Program-made: the position numbers and the translations under genes
The notes under the pieces: generated by a model
What the model saw: the letters and a program-made list of their open reading frames with translations, nothing else
What the model was told of the DNA's origin: nothing
Database searches by the model: none
Part shown: piece by piece, positions 43,077 to 53,641 of the stretch
Layout of the letters: each line of letters starts with the position of its first letter
Position numbering within the stretch: the first letter of the stretch is position 1
NCBI RefSeq assembly: GCF_001280595.1
Contig: NZ_LITU01000059.1
Coordinates: 462,117-526,116 of the forward strand
Length of the DNA: 64,000 bases
From: Paenibacillus xylanivorans
GTDB lineage: Bacteria > Bacillota > Bacilli > Paenibacillales > Paenibacillaceae
Direction of reading: 5' to 3'

Positions 43077-43580
43077 TCATTTTAATGTATTTGCAATTTC
43101 AAGTAATGTTTGGTAATCGTATAACGGTTCAAGATTGTTATTTTTTCCTGAAATAAGAGAGTAAGTTAAACCCTCGTTTCTCCAATAGATGGCACTTACA
43201 TGTCCGTCTCCTTGGTCCCACGTTTGCGAACCATTAGATAATTTTAGACCTTTCTTCCCATTCGGAGGCGTATCCACCTTTGAGTTTGTAATCATAGTGA
43301 TCAGGTTCAATCCTCCATCGGTATTTACATACGTGATTTCTACTGCTTCAAATTTACCATTGGTATCTAAAATCCTTGCTGATTTTTGAATAACTTGGAA
43401 AGGAACTGACGGTTGTTTGATTTCAAACGGGGTCCTAGCTTCCGCTTCTTCGAATGAAATTTCAACTGGAGGACTCAGATCCAAATTATTGGTCGGCTGT
43501 TTACTTTCCGCGTTTTGTAAGCAGGCAGACAATAAAAGAGGTATCATACATAGGAACAGCAACTTACTTACAGCTTTCAT
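43077..43580 (-). CDS. Lipoprotein, DUF4367-like
   Basis: 167 residues. Signal MKAVSKLLFLCMIPLLLSAC gives a lipidated Cys near 20. The mature part holds FEEAEARTPFEIKQPSVPF, VEITYVNTDGGLNLI, and VSAIYWRNEGLTYSLISG...YDYQTLLEIANTLK, a layout seen in DUF4367 domains, where they act as anti-sigma or regulatory extracellular modules. No sigma factor is adjacent. ATG follows GAGGTG. Confidence 0.72.
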   Translation of the reverse strand: MKAVSKLLFLCMIPLLLSACLQNAESKQPTNNLDLSPPVEISFEEAEARTPFEIKQPSVPFQVIQKSARILDTNGKFEAVEITYVNTDGGLNLITMITNSKVDTPPNGKKGLKLSNGSQTWDQGDGHVSAIYWRNEGLTYSLISGKNNNLEPLYDYQTLLEIANTLK

Positions 43581-43738
43581 TTAATCACCTCGATATCAGA
43601 GTAGTTACTTCTATGACGTTTCTATTAGCTGGAAAGTTATGATTTTTTTCCCGCTCATGTGCATTCTGCTGCAATAATGTACTATAAGCCAATGCCTCCC
43701 CGGAGTATGATCATGTAACTACAACTCGGGGAGGCACT

Positions 43739-44320
43739 ATGAATCTTACATCTTTTTTCATCTATTGTATTGTCGTTACCTTTACACCTGGCCCCAGCAA
43801 TATTGTGATTCTCACTTCCGTCGGGCAGGTTGGTCCCCGGAAAACGATGGAATATGTGTGGGGTGCCACCGTTGCATTTGGCTTGTTACTTGCTGCTTCT
43901 GCTCTTCTCAATCATCTTCTCGCTGAGGTATTGCCTGGCATTCTCCATGTGATGCAGATCGTGGGTAGTGTTTATATGATATATCTGGCTTATCAAGTCT
44001 ATAAAATGGGTTCCACGGAGACAGCATCGAAGCAAGTTACGGGGTTTCTGAACGGTTTAATCATGCAGTTTGTGAATCCAAAAGTGGTTCTGTTCACATT
44101 CACTGTCATTCCCAGCTATGTGCTGCCGTACTACGATAGCACCATGTCAACGTTTCTGTTCGTGATCATCATTACCATCATCGGCTTCCTGGCCTATTCC
44201 AGTTGGGTCGTGTTTGGCTCCGTCTTCAGAACGTTACTCAATCGTCATCAAAAAGCAGTGAGTATCCTTATGGCTCTTTTTTTGTTATACTCAGCCATTA
44301 TGGTATCGGGAATCATCTAA
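43739..44320 (+). CDS. LysE-family amino acid exporter (EamB/RhtB type)
   Basis: 193 residues with six predicted helices and the family signature TPGPSNIVILTSVGQVGPRKTMEYVWGATVAFG near 16-49. Such proteins export amino acids or cysteine precursors. GGGGAGG precedes the ATG. It sits 12 bp before an AraC regulator read in the same direction. The arrangement is typical of autoregulated export modules. Confidence 0.9.
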   Translation: MNLTSFFIYCIVVTFTPGPSNIVILTSVGQVGPRKTMEYVWGATVAFGLLLAASALLNHLLAEVLPGILHVMQIVGSVYMIYLAYQVYKMGSTETASKQVTGFLNGLIMQFVNPKVVLFTFTVIPSYVLPYYDSTMSTFLFVIIITIIGFLAYSSWVVFGSVFRTLLNRHQKAVSILMALFLLYSAIMVSGII

Positions 44321-44341
44321 CGCGCGGGAGGTGTGTGCAGC

Positions 44342-45118
44342 ATGGAATTGTTTAACTATAAGAAATCTCAGGACATACTGGCTTTATCCGCCAGCTTTAC
44401 GGATTTCACCTATAAAAAGCATTGCCACGAGGAATATGCAGTAGGAGTAACGCTTCGCGGTATTCAGCAATACCATCTGGACGGACATTATCAGGCCTCC
44501 CACAAAAACGGCGTGATGTTATTCAACCGGGAGCAGTCCCACGATGGAAGTTCCTATGACAAAGCCGGCATAGACTATGTCATGCTATATCTGAAGCCGG
44601 ATTTGGTCGAAGAGGTTCTTGGGAAAAAGGAATTGCGTTTTAATAACCCCATCGTCTATGACCCTGTGCTTGCACGAAGCATCCTGATGCTGAATGATGC
44701 TGTTCAAAACGGACAGGATGAGGCGAGATGCAGTGAACTGCTCTTGGGCCTGTTGCAATTACTCTCCCAGTCGGAAATGGACACCAAGTTGTGGCGGCCT
44801 CAGGACAATCTGGTTCGAAAAGCGAAAGAAATGATGTTTTGCAGTATTGAAGACGTGCTGAAACTGGACGACCTGTGTGCGGAATTTAACATGTCCAAGT
44901 TTCAATTTATCCGCGAGTTCAAGTCCCAGGCCGGCATATCCCCCTACCAGTTTTTTCTGAATTGCAAGGTGGAGCGTGCCAGACAGTCCATTGAAACACA
45001 TAAAGATATCTACTCTGCTGTTGCTGAATGTGGATTTGTCGACCTGACCCATCTGAACAGACACTTTAAACGGGTATTCGGTATCACGGCGTATGAATAT
45101 ATGCTGCAGTTAAACTAA
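44342..45118 (+). CDS. AraC-family regulator
   Basis: 258 residues. N-terminal cupin-like sensor domain (HCHEEYAVGVTLRGIQQYHLDGHY near 21-45, then ending about 150), followed by two helix-turn-helix units: SIEDVLKLDDLCAEFNMSKFQFIREFKSQAGISPYQFFLNCKVERARQSI and the second with AVAECGFVDLTHLNRHFKRVFGITAYEYM. ATG 44342 is ten bases after GGGAGG; a GTG at 44333 is possible. It probably controls the adjacent exporter. Confidence 0.9.
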   Translation: MELFNYKKSQDILALSASFTDFTYKKHCHEEYAVGVTLRGIQQYHLDGHYQASHKNGVMLFNREQSHDGSSYDKAGIDYVMLYLKPDLVEEVLGKKELRFNNPIVYDPVLARSILMLNDAVQNGQDEARCSELLLGLLQLLSQSEMDTKLWRPQDNLVRKAKEMMFCSIEDVLKLDDLCAEFNMSKFQFIREFKSQAGISPYQFFLNCKVERARQSIETHKDIYSAVAECGFVDLTHLNRHFKRVFGITAYEYMLQLN

Positions 45119-45151
45119 TTGAATCGGTACGATGTATCCGACCGAATATAG

Positions 45152-45212
45152 AAAATCCCCGCATGGAACGCGAGCTTACCTCAACGTTCCACACGGGGAT
45201 TTGATTTTTTTT
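45152..45212 (+). terminator. Terminator of the exporter/AraC operon
   Basis: AAATCCCCG...GGAACG pairs with CGTTCC...CGGGGATTT, followed by GATTTTTTTT. Confidence 0.9.
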
Positions 45213-45255
45213 CCTCCGTTGCCGAAATACCACTTTTCCTTCAATTAGACCTACA

Positions 45256-45822
45256 TTAAGTGCGCTTCTTTCTTCTCCAGATCCAGCCACTTACCAATAC
45301 AATCAATAGAACAACTCCACCATATATCATGAGATAAGATGACCAACTTCGTCCATGAATGGTTTCTCCAAAATCATCCTGACTCAGCACTTTCCCTGCT
45401 CCCAGTAGCTTTAACGCGTCTCCGGCTTGTTCAACGGAAACATTTCCACTACAAAGATTCGTATGCAACTTACTTCCCTCTTCATCCTGGTAGGCAAATA
45501 TCAGATAGGATTGGTTCTTCTCCAATTGAATCCCACAAGATTCCGAACCGGCATCATTACCCAGGACAGTCATTCGTTTAGAAGAAACACCCTTCCATGC
45601 GGTATCCACTTCAAAGGTATATGCTCTCACTCGGTCAGTGCTAAATATTTGCACCCCACCCCTTTTCACCACTTTACCTGTAAAAACCGATGTGGACGTC
45701 TTCAGTTTCTCTTGGGCATTCGATTCTACACAGCTGCAAGCATACGCTCGACCTTCCGGTACCAGCAGAAATCCGGCTGTAATGAACAACAGAGCTAACG
45801 TTACGATCACTGCACACTTCAT
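45256..45822 (-). CDS. Secreted TIMP/netrin-like protein with C-terminal anchor
   Basis: 188 residues. N-terminal signal (VIVTLALLFITAGFLLV), cleaved before the CSC motif of YACSCVESNAQEKLKTSTSVFTGKVVKR, which is how TIMP/NTR-like domains begin. Later cysteines at ESCGIQL and TNLCSGN would complete disulfides. A C-terminal helix LMIYGGVVLLIVLVSGWIWRRKKR anchors it with a basic tail inside. Bacterial members are of unknown function. ATG follows GGAAGGGG. Confidence 0.78.
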   Translation of the reverse strand: MKCAVIVTLALLFITAGFLLVPEGRAYACSCVESNAQEKLKTSTSVFTGKVVKRGGVQIFSTDRVRAYTFEVDTAWKGVSSKRMTVLGNDAGSESCGIQLEKNQSYLIFAYQDEEGSKLHTNLCSGNVSVEQAGDALKLLGAGKVLSQDDFGETIHGRSWSSYLMIYGGVVLLIVLVSGWIWRRKKRT

Positions 45823-45912
45823 TTCTTTTTCCCCTTCCCGTATTGAACATCACTTGCTATGCCATCGGGTAATTTCTTTACATTTCATAATTATGGAATA
45901 TTATAACACACT

Positions 45913-45943
45913 AAAAAAAATCCCTTTTATGGGGATTTTTTTC
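45913..45943. terminator. Bidirectional hairpin between the TIMP-like and MgtE-N genes
   Basis: AAAAAAAATCCC and GGGGATTTTTTT form a short hairpin with T-runs in both directions. It ends the minus-strand 45981-46874 gene. Confidence 0.8.
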
Positions 45944-45980
45944 GATCTATCGCTTGGTTTTTGATTCAATGTCCTTATCA

Positions 45981-46874
45981 TTATTTCAGAAAAGACTGAG
46001 AAATCTGTTTTGCTGTATCCATCATAACCGAATTACCGGCCATCACTGTTAAAATACTCGCTCGGGTATCCACATCCATTTTCTTCAGAATATCAATCGT
46101 TTTGGCGGAATCGGTCTGGAACAATTTTTGAATCAGCTTGGCTGCACTTGGGGAAGACATTTTCGAGAAGGTATGTACCAGTTCCTGGACTGATTGGCTG
46201 GCTATGTCGCTGTTTTGCTTATTGATTTTACGCTGAATGAGCGCAAGCTCACGATCCGTAACCACGGAGCGAGGCTTCATTTGCACCGAAAGGCTACCAA
46301 CCCGTTCCGGGTCCATTTTACTCCAGATTTGCGCTCTCTGTTCTGTGGACATCTCGGTCATTGCATACACGATCTCCAGATCGGTCAATTGTACAAGTAC
46401 AGCAGCAGCCTTGCTTGGAGGCATATCGGCGTAAGTCCTGGCAATGTCCTTGGCTGCGGCAATATGATCCGTTGAAGGTACAGCTGGCACCGTCGACGTT
46501 GTAGAAGCTGTGGCCTGTGACTGAACGGATTGCTGTGCTTGCGACGACGCTCCAGATGGTGCTGTCTGAGCTTGACTGACTGGATTGGCAGATACAGCAG
46601 GCGGTGTGGCACGAACTCCGACTGCATTCTCTACAGCATGCAATACGGTGTCCTTGACAGACGGATCCAGGAATAATGCCACTGCTCCGGTAGCGCCAAT
46701 ACAGATCAGGGCAACAAGCCACCCCATCCCGGATGATTTTTTCTTCGTTGAAGTTTTGGATGTGCTCTTGGCTGGTTCAGGTTTGATCTTGTCATTAGGC
46801 GTTTTGAGGGGTGTCCTTGCACTATTGGCGGGTGTTCTTGAACCAATGGATTGAACCCGATTCGGCTGGCTCAT
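45981..46874 (-). CDS. Membrane-anchored MgtE-N-domain protein (MotE/FlaA-like)
   Basis: 297 residues: basic cytoplasmic head of about 50 (many S/T/K/P), one membrane helix (MGWLVALICIGATGAVALFL, about 51-70), a low-complexity Ser/Thr/Gln/Ala linker (about 95-140), and a helical domain with repeats of the MgtE-N type: ARTYADMPPSKAAAVLVQLTDLEIVYAM, MDPERVG and FSKMSSPSAAKLIQKLF, MDVDTRAS. This is the layout of MotE/FlaA-type proteins that usually accompany flagellar genes, but no flagellar gene is in the window. ATG 46874 has a weak site. Confidence 0.75.
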   Translation of the reverse strand: MSQPNRVQSIGSRTPANSARTPLKTPNDKIKPEPAKSTSKTSTKKKSSGMGWLVALICIGATGAVALFLDPSVKDTVLHAVENAVGVRATPPAVSANPVSQAQTAPSGASSQAQQSVQSQATASTTSTVPAVPSTDHIAAAKDIARTYADMPPSKAAAVLVQLTDLEIVYAMTEMSTEQRAQIWSKMDPERVGSLSVQMKPRSVVTDRELALIQRKINKQNSDIASQSVQELVHTFSKMSSPSAAKLIQKLFQTDSAKTIDILKKMDVDTRASILTVMAGNSVMMDTAKQISQSFLK

Positions 46875-47058
46875 TATGATCACTTCTCTCTCGTACTGGG
46901 GTTAAGCCCAGTCTAGACCTTCTGCATTAGAATTTGATAAGAAAACCGCATTACTTCTTTTATTCTTTTCTAATTTGAATGTTGTACACTGGACTTGGTA
47001 AGCTTAACCTGTAAGCTCGATCTGACTGCTTCCAAATTTAAGGAATGGACCGATTCTG

Positions 47059-47730
47059 ATGAGAAACATATTGCTGATTGAAGATGAGAAAAACCTGGCT
47101 CGCTTTATAGAACTGGAATTGCAGCATGAAGCCTACACGGTCAGTGTAGCCTACGATGGAAGACACGGACTTGAACTGGCACTCGAAAAGGAGTGGGATC
47201 TGATCCTGCTCGATCTAATGCTGCCCGGCCTTAACGGCGTAGAGGTGTGCAGGAGAATACGCAACATCAAACAAACACCCATTATTATGATTACGGCTCG
47301 TGATGGTGTAATGGATCGCGTCATGGGACTCGACAGCGGAGCCGATGATTATATTCCGAAGCCTTTTGCCATTGAAGAGCTGCTTGCACGGATGAGATCC
47401 TTATTTCGCCGTTCCAACACCGGCAGCGAACATTCCGTACTGATTCATCATGGATTGCATCTGGATCTGGAGGCGCGCATTTTCAAGAAAGACGGAGAGG
47501 TTGTTGAATTAACCCGGCGCGAATTTGACCTGCTGGTGATCCTCATGCAAAATATGGGTCGTGTCATGACCCGGGAGATGCTGCTGGATCTGGTATGGGG
47601 ATACGATGCTGACGTGGATACTAACGTGGTTGATGTCTACATCAGTTATTTGCGCAGTAAAATCGATGTGTCGGGCTCTCCCAGCTTTGTGCAGACGATA
47701 CGAGGCTTGGGTTACGGGATTCAGAAATGA
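47059..47730 (+). CDS. OmpR/PhoB-family response regulator
   Basis: 223 residues. Receiver domain: acidic pocket IEDEKNL near 7, phospho-acceptor Asp in LILLDLMLPGLNG near 51, Thr in IIMITA near 79, Lys in YIPKPF near 101. Winged-helix C-domain: VELTRREFDLLVILMQNMGRVMTREMLLDLVWGYD and RSKIDVSGSPSFVQTIRGLGYGIQK. The gene overlaps the kinase gene by four bases (ATGA). Closest by eye to ArlR/CssR-like regulators; target genes unknown. Confidence 0.94.
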   Translation: MRNILLIEDEKNLARFIELELQHEAYTVSVAYDGRHGLELALEKEWDLILLDLMLPGLNGVEVCRRIRNIKQTPIIMITARDGVMDRVMGLDSGADDYIPKPFAIEELLARMRSLFRRSNTGSEHSVLIHHGLHLDLEARIFKKDGEVVELTRREFDLLVILMQNMGRVMTREMLLDLVWGYDADVDTNVVDVYISYLRSKIDVSGSPSFVQTIRGLGYGIQK

Positions 47731-49136
47731 TACGCTGGATTCGAACATATCTTCCCCGCTCCCATTGGTCTATCCGCTGGAAATTGACGATCTGGATTTC
47801 ACTATTGCTGGGCACGCTGTTTATTGTGTATAACATCGTTCAATACTTTGTAATTAACGAATGGCTCATTGAACAGGAACAGCAAAATATGGAGAAAAGC
47901 ATGATTGAGATGGAAAGTTACTTTCAAGAGAAAGAAGTGTCATCAGCGCAAATTGCAGACAACCGTTCTTTTATGACCAAGTTCAATCAGGAGAATCAGA
48001 TGATCCGCATTCTGGATCAGGAAGGAACTGTGCTTCTTGAAGTATCCAACCGTCTTCCTGAACAGTGGGTCGAGCCGCAAACGGTGCAAAAACGCATTCT
48101 GATCAATGCATGGCACTACGAAGATCACCTGCTCATTATGAGATCACCACTCATAACCACAAATTTCAGCGGGACGATTGAAATGGTGACCAACCTGGAA
48201 AATACGGATAAACTAAGCGATATACTGCTGCTGGTCATGTTTGGCGGGGGGATTGCTGCTGTGGGTTTAAGCATTCTGGGCGCGATTGTCCTTTCACACC
48301 AGTTCGTCAAGCCTATTACGACCATGAATGCAACGATGATCAAGATTCAGCAGAAGGGACTTCATGAACGGGTGGATGTGCCGGATCAGCATGATGAGTT
48401 GACCAACCTCGCCCGAATGTTCAACCGACTGATGGATGAGCTGGAGCTTTCGTTTCAGCAACAAAAGCAGTTTGTGGAAGATGCCTCGCACGAGTTGCGT
48501 ACACCCGTAGCCATTATTGAAGGACATATTTCCCTGTTGAACCGTTGGGGCAAGCATGACCCGGACATTTTGAATGAATCCCTGGATGTTTCCGCCCAGG
48601 AGCTTAAACGGCTAAAAACGATAGTGAATGAACTGTTATTACTTAGCCAAGCCGAGTCTGGGCACATTGCAGTGGAAGCTGCGGTCGATCTTCGCCAGAC
48701 GGTACAGCATGCGCTCACCAACGTTGTGCAGCTGTACCCGGATACTGCCTTTGACATTGATCTGGAGTATCTATCCGGTATTGAAGTGAAGATGCTTCCT
48801 CAACATCTGGAGCAGATCCTGCGGATTTTGGTTGATAATGCCGTTAAATATTCACCGATAACCAAAGAGATTCGGGTCCACGGAATGCGACGTGACAACG
48901 ATGTATGTATTCAGATTGCCGATAAAGGCATGGGCATTCCAGCAGAGGATTTGCCGTATGTTTTTGACCGTTTCTACCGTGTTGATAAAGCCCGCAGTCG
49001 CGAACAAGGGGGGACCGGCTTGGGACTCGCCATTGCGGAACGCCTCGTCAAACGATACAACGGGCAGATATTCATCGATAGCCATGTAAATGAAGGAACG
49101 ACCGTAACTGTCCTGCTTCCCGCATCTGCATCCTGA
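47727..49136 (+). CDS. HAMP-domain sensor histidine kinase
   Basis: 469 residues. First helix at about 17-40 (WKLTIWISLLLGTLFIVYNIVQYFV), an extracellular sensor of about 115 residues with several Glu-rich helices, second helix at about 165-190 (LLLVMFGGGIAAVGLSILGAIVLS), HAMP, then the H-box EDASHELRTPVAIIEGH near 248, N-box ILVDNAVKYSP near 375, G-boxes IADKGMGIP and EQGGTGLGLAIAERLV. Lacks a clear ligand motif. Overlaps the regulator gene by four bases and ends at a strong terminator. Confidence 0.94.
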   Translation: MIRWIRTYLPRSHWSIRWKLTIWISLLLGTLFIVYNIVQYFVINEWLIEQEQQNMEKSMIEMESYFQEKEVSSAQIADNRSFMTKFNQENQMIRILDQEGTVLLEVSNRLPEQWVEPQTVQKRILINAWHYEDHLLIMRSPLITTNFSGTIEMVTNLENTDKLSDILLLVMFGGGIAAVGLSILGAIVLSHQFVKPITTMNATMIKIQQKGLHERVDVPDQHDELTNLARMFNRLMDELELSFQQQKQFVEDASHELRTPVAIIEGHISLLNRWGKHDPDILNESLDVSAQELKRLKTIVNELLLLSQAESGHIAVEAAVDLRQTVQHALTNVVQLYPDTAFDIDLEYLSGIEVKMLPQHLEQILRILVDNAVKYSPITKEIRVHGMRRDNDVCIQIADKGMGIPAEDLPYVFDRFYRVDKARSREQGGTGLGLAIAERLVKRYNGQIFIDSHVNEGTTVTVLLPASAS

Positions 49137-49166
49137 ATGTCGGAAACCAACACCGGACATGATAAG

Positions 49167-49193
49167 GAGGGCTGCACAACAGCCCTCTTTTTT
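49167..49193 (+). terminator. Terminator of the two-component operon
   Basis: GAGGGCTG (49167-49174) and CAGCCCTC (49180-49187), followed by TTTTTT. Confidence 0.92.
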
Positions 49194-49260
49194 ACCACTA
49201 CAGTGTGGCCTCCTTACTTCCGGCGGAACAGCTGATTCGCCGCTTCGGGTGAACAGCCGC

Positions 49261-49836
49261 TCATTTGCGGTTTTCTGATTGGAGTGTTCTCGCTTGATGA
49301 GGGATGAACAGGGCTGGAAGTTTCATACGGATGAAAATCCGCCCGATTCCCCAGGCGCTTGCCACACCAATGAGCGCGCCGGCAGTTACATCCGAGGGAT
49401 AGTGTACACCAGACCATACGCGAGCAATTGCAATGAAAGTGGCGATGAGAACCCACCCCCACCGATACCTGACGCGACCCAGCCAAAATGCAGCGGCACA
49501 TGCAAAGGCAACCGTCGCATGATCACTTGGAAAGGATGCATCAGCGCTATGGTTGATTAATTGAATCACCGAATGGGTCACAAATGGCCGGTCTCTGTGA
49601 AGCAAGTGACCTGTAACAAAGCTGACGGCAGTCCCCGCACATGCTGCCAATATGGCTTGCAGCACAATCATGCGTTTTTTTTGACTCTTCGATATCCAGT
49701 ACACAAACATTCCCGCAGGAAACATAAAAAGGGCATATTTCGCAAAAAATATCATGATGCCATCCAAATACGAGAGCTGCATCGCCTGCTGATTAATCCA
49801 ATGAAAAAGCTGGTAATCAAATCGTATAAAAGACAT
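49261..49836 (-). CDS. PAP2-family phosphatase, BcrC-like
   Basis: 191 residues, several helices. The three phosphatase motifs are LLHRDRPF near 76, FPSDHA near 102 and ARVWSGVHYPSD near 138-149. FPSDHA and the overall length match the BcrC group, which dephosphorylates undecaprenyl pyrophosphate at the outer face of the membrane and gives bacitracin resistance. ATG follows AAGGGGA. It lies beside a two-component system and a second PAP2 gene transcribed the other way. Confidence 0.9.
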   Translation of the reverse strand: MSFIRFDYQLFHWINQQAMQLSYLDGIMIFFAKYALFMFPAGMFVYWISKSQKKRMIVLQAILAACAGTAVSFVTGHLLHRDRPFVTHSVIQLINHSADASFPSDHATVAFACAAAFWLGRVRYRWGWVLIATFIAIARVWSGVHYPSDVTAGALIGVASAWGIGRIFIRMKLPALFIPHQARTLQSENRK

Positions 49837-49959
49837 AAGTTAATCCCCTTTTCCCAATTTAATGAACCTGCATCTAATCATAGCCCACTTTTCTGGGAGC
49901 AGCTTTAAGGGTAAATTAGAAAACGATAAGAAAACAGACATCCTGGAGGAACATAACCA

Positions 49960-50628
49960 TTGATGCAAAATTTTAAAAAAAATATTTCCATTCCGTTGCT
50001 CGCCGCAGCTCTAAGCCTTGTTGTATTTGCTATCATCGCCCTGTCCATCAGCGATAATCAGATTCACCGATTTGACGACATCCTGATAACCTGGATTCAG
50101 GGCATGGAATCCCCTGGCATGACCCGGTGGATGGAGCTGTTCACCTGGATTGGCAGCGGCTTGCCCGTCGTCGCTATTACCCTCATTTCGATGATCGTTT
50201 TGTATGTCTTTTTAGGACATCGACGGGAGCTTCTTTTTTTGGGCTGTGTCATCGCAGGCTCTGCAATACTGAACACCCTGCTGAAGCTCGTGTTTCAGCG
50301 TGCGCGCCCCACCATTCACCGGATCATTGAAGCGACCGGGTACAGCTTCCCCAGCGGACACTCCATGGCAGCGTTCAGCCTGTACGGCGGACTGGCCTTC
50401 CTGATCTGGAAGCATGTACCCACAACAGCCGGACGAATAGCGATGATCATTGTGAGCGCAGCCTTCATCCTTACCATTGGCATGAGCCGCATCTATCTGG
50501 GCGTGCATTATCCCAGTGATGTAGTCGGAGGTTACTTTTTAAGCGGATGCTGGCTTGCTACATGCATATGGTTCTACCAGCGCTATCTGGAACGAATCTC
50601 CCTGCTTCAGTCTAAACCTCTGACTTGA
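49960..50628 (+). CDS. PAP2-family phosphatase (PgpB/YodM type)
   Basis: 222 residues. PAP2 motifs: KLVFQRARP near 110, the FPSGHSMAAFS near 128, and SRIYLGVHYPSDVVGG near 177-192. Six helices. Acts on lipid phosphates such as undecaprenyl pyrophosphate or phosphatidylglycerophosphate. A TTG start at 49960 sits nine bases after GGAGGA; the ATG at 49963 is one codon later. Head-to-head with the BcrC-like gene. Confidence 0.9.
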   Translation: MMQNFKKNISIPLLAAALSLVVFAIIALSISDNQIHRFDDILITWIQGMESPGMTRWMELFTWIGSGLPVVAITLISMIVLYVFLGHRRELLFLGCVIAGSAILNTLLKLVFQRARPTIHRIIEATGYSFPSGHSMAAFSLYGGLAFLIWKHVPTTAGRIAMIIVSAAFILTIGMSRIYLGVHYPSDVVGGYFLSGCWLATCIWFYQRYLERISLLQSKPLT

Positions 50629-50771
50629 ACACGCTGGAAGCTGTACTAAAATGCGACTGCACAACTTCACATCGCGTGCATCTCCTGGCGCGCGGTTTAA
50701 TGAATGCTACGCATCACGATGAACAGCCGTACGAACAAGCCTGCGTGGTCCTGCCGGAGCCATCGCTGAAT

Positions 50772-50821
50772 ACGTTAAAGAACCTCACGGGTGCTCCTGC
50801 TCCGGTGAGGTTCTTTAACGT
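50772..50821. terminator. Bidirectional terminator between PAP2 and GH1 genes
   Basis: A perfect 17-bp stem ACGTTAAAGAACCTCAC with GTGAGGTTCTTTAACGT (50772-50788 and 50805-50821) between convergent genes. The 140-bp stretch 50629-50771 holds no gene. Confidence 0.85.
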
Positions 50822-50849
50822 CATTATGAAGCCGTTTTATAGTGCAAAC

Positions 50850-52628
<1,779 letters not shown>

Positions 52629-53570
52629 ATGGAAAATAACCGATTATTCAGAATGCTATTGCTGTTATTGGAGAAAAAGAAAGCTACCGCCCCCGAACTC
52701 GCGCGTTTGTTCGAGATATCCGTGCGCACGGTGTACCGTGATATCGACAGACTAAGTGCAGCAGGTATCCCCGTATACACGACAACCGGAAAGCATGGCG
52801 GCATCCATCTCATGGACAACTTTGTCATGGACAAATCTCTGTTGTCCGAAGATGATCAGAATGAAATTTTGCTTGGATTATATAGCGTCAGCGCTATCCC
52901 TCACCTTAACACTGCCCATATGCTCAAACGTTTAACCGCCCTGTTTGATCACAAGCTGGATTGGATCGAGTTCGATTTTTCACCATGGGGCAGCATCCCA
53001 CTACAAGAGAGGGAACTGTTCAATCAGGTCAAACAGGCGATATTTACGAATCAATGGATTACGTTTCACTATGTCAATTCGGATGGAGAGAGGAGTGTCC
53101 CGACCGTTGAGCCTCTCAAACTTTTGTTCAAGAACAGTACCTGGTATTTCAAGGGATACATCCACGACGAGCACGACCGAAACGAATTTCAGACGTTCAA
53201 AATGAAACGCATCACCCAGCTGAAATTTCTGCCGAGGGTTTCCAAGAACAGCATGAACATCGGTACAATGGCAAATGAGGCTCACGTCTCTATTAACCAA
53301 ACCGCTCTGGTACTGTCGTTCTCCAACTCAATTGCGTATAGGGTTTATGATTTTTTTGAACCGTCACGCGTTGAAAAAGAGCCCGACGGTAGGCTGCGCG
53401 TTGCCCTTGAACTGAATGAAGGAGAATGGCTTTACTCCTTCCTGATGTCGTTCGGTTCAGACCTGACCGTAGTTAAACCTCCTCATATTGGACAGGAACT
53501 GCTCAGACGACATATCAAAGCAGTAGAACATTTGCAACAGGTCGTTAACAACGGGGTGAAAAATGAATGA
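52629..53570 (+). CDS. HTH-WYL regulator (YafY type)
   Basis: 313 residues. DeoR-like helix-turn-helix at the N-terminus (RLFRMLLLLLEKKKATAPELARLFEISVRTVYRDIDRLSAAGIPVYTTTGKHGGIHL), followed by a WYL-type ligand domain (WITFHYVNSDGERSVPTVEPLKLLFKNSTWYFKGY) and a C-terminal domain ending GQELLRRHIKAVEHLQQ. Divergent from the 6-phospho-beta-glucosidase gene, although WYL proteins can act elsewhere. Start chosen at the ATG; the ribosome site is weak and a TTG at 52608 is an alternative. Confidence 0.87.
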   Translation: MENNRLFRMLLLLLEKKKATAPELARLFEISVRTVYRDIDRLSAAGIPVYTTTGKHGGIHLMDNFVMDKSLLSEDDQNEILLGLYSVSAIPHLNTAHMLKRLTALFDHKLDWIEFDFSPWGSIPLQERELFNQVKQAIFTNQWITFHYVNSDGERSVPTVEPLKLLFKNSTWYFKGYIHDEHDRNEFQTFKMKRITQLKFLPRVSKNSMNIGTMANEAHVSINQTALVLSFSNSIAYRVYDFFEPSRVEKEPDGRLRVALELNEGEWLYSFLMSFGSDLTVVKPPHIGQELLRRHIKAVEHLQQVVNNGVKNE

Positions 53571-53641
53571 TATAATGAAGCTCTGATCATCTTTTGATCT
53601 TTTGGTTTCCTATCCGTCCATTTCCTGAAGGAGGTTTGCCC

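Noticed and set aside
49561..49908. Plus-strand frame opposite the BcrC-like gene
   Set aside because: Antisense to a well-supported PAP2 gene, no motifs of its own.
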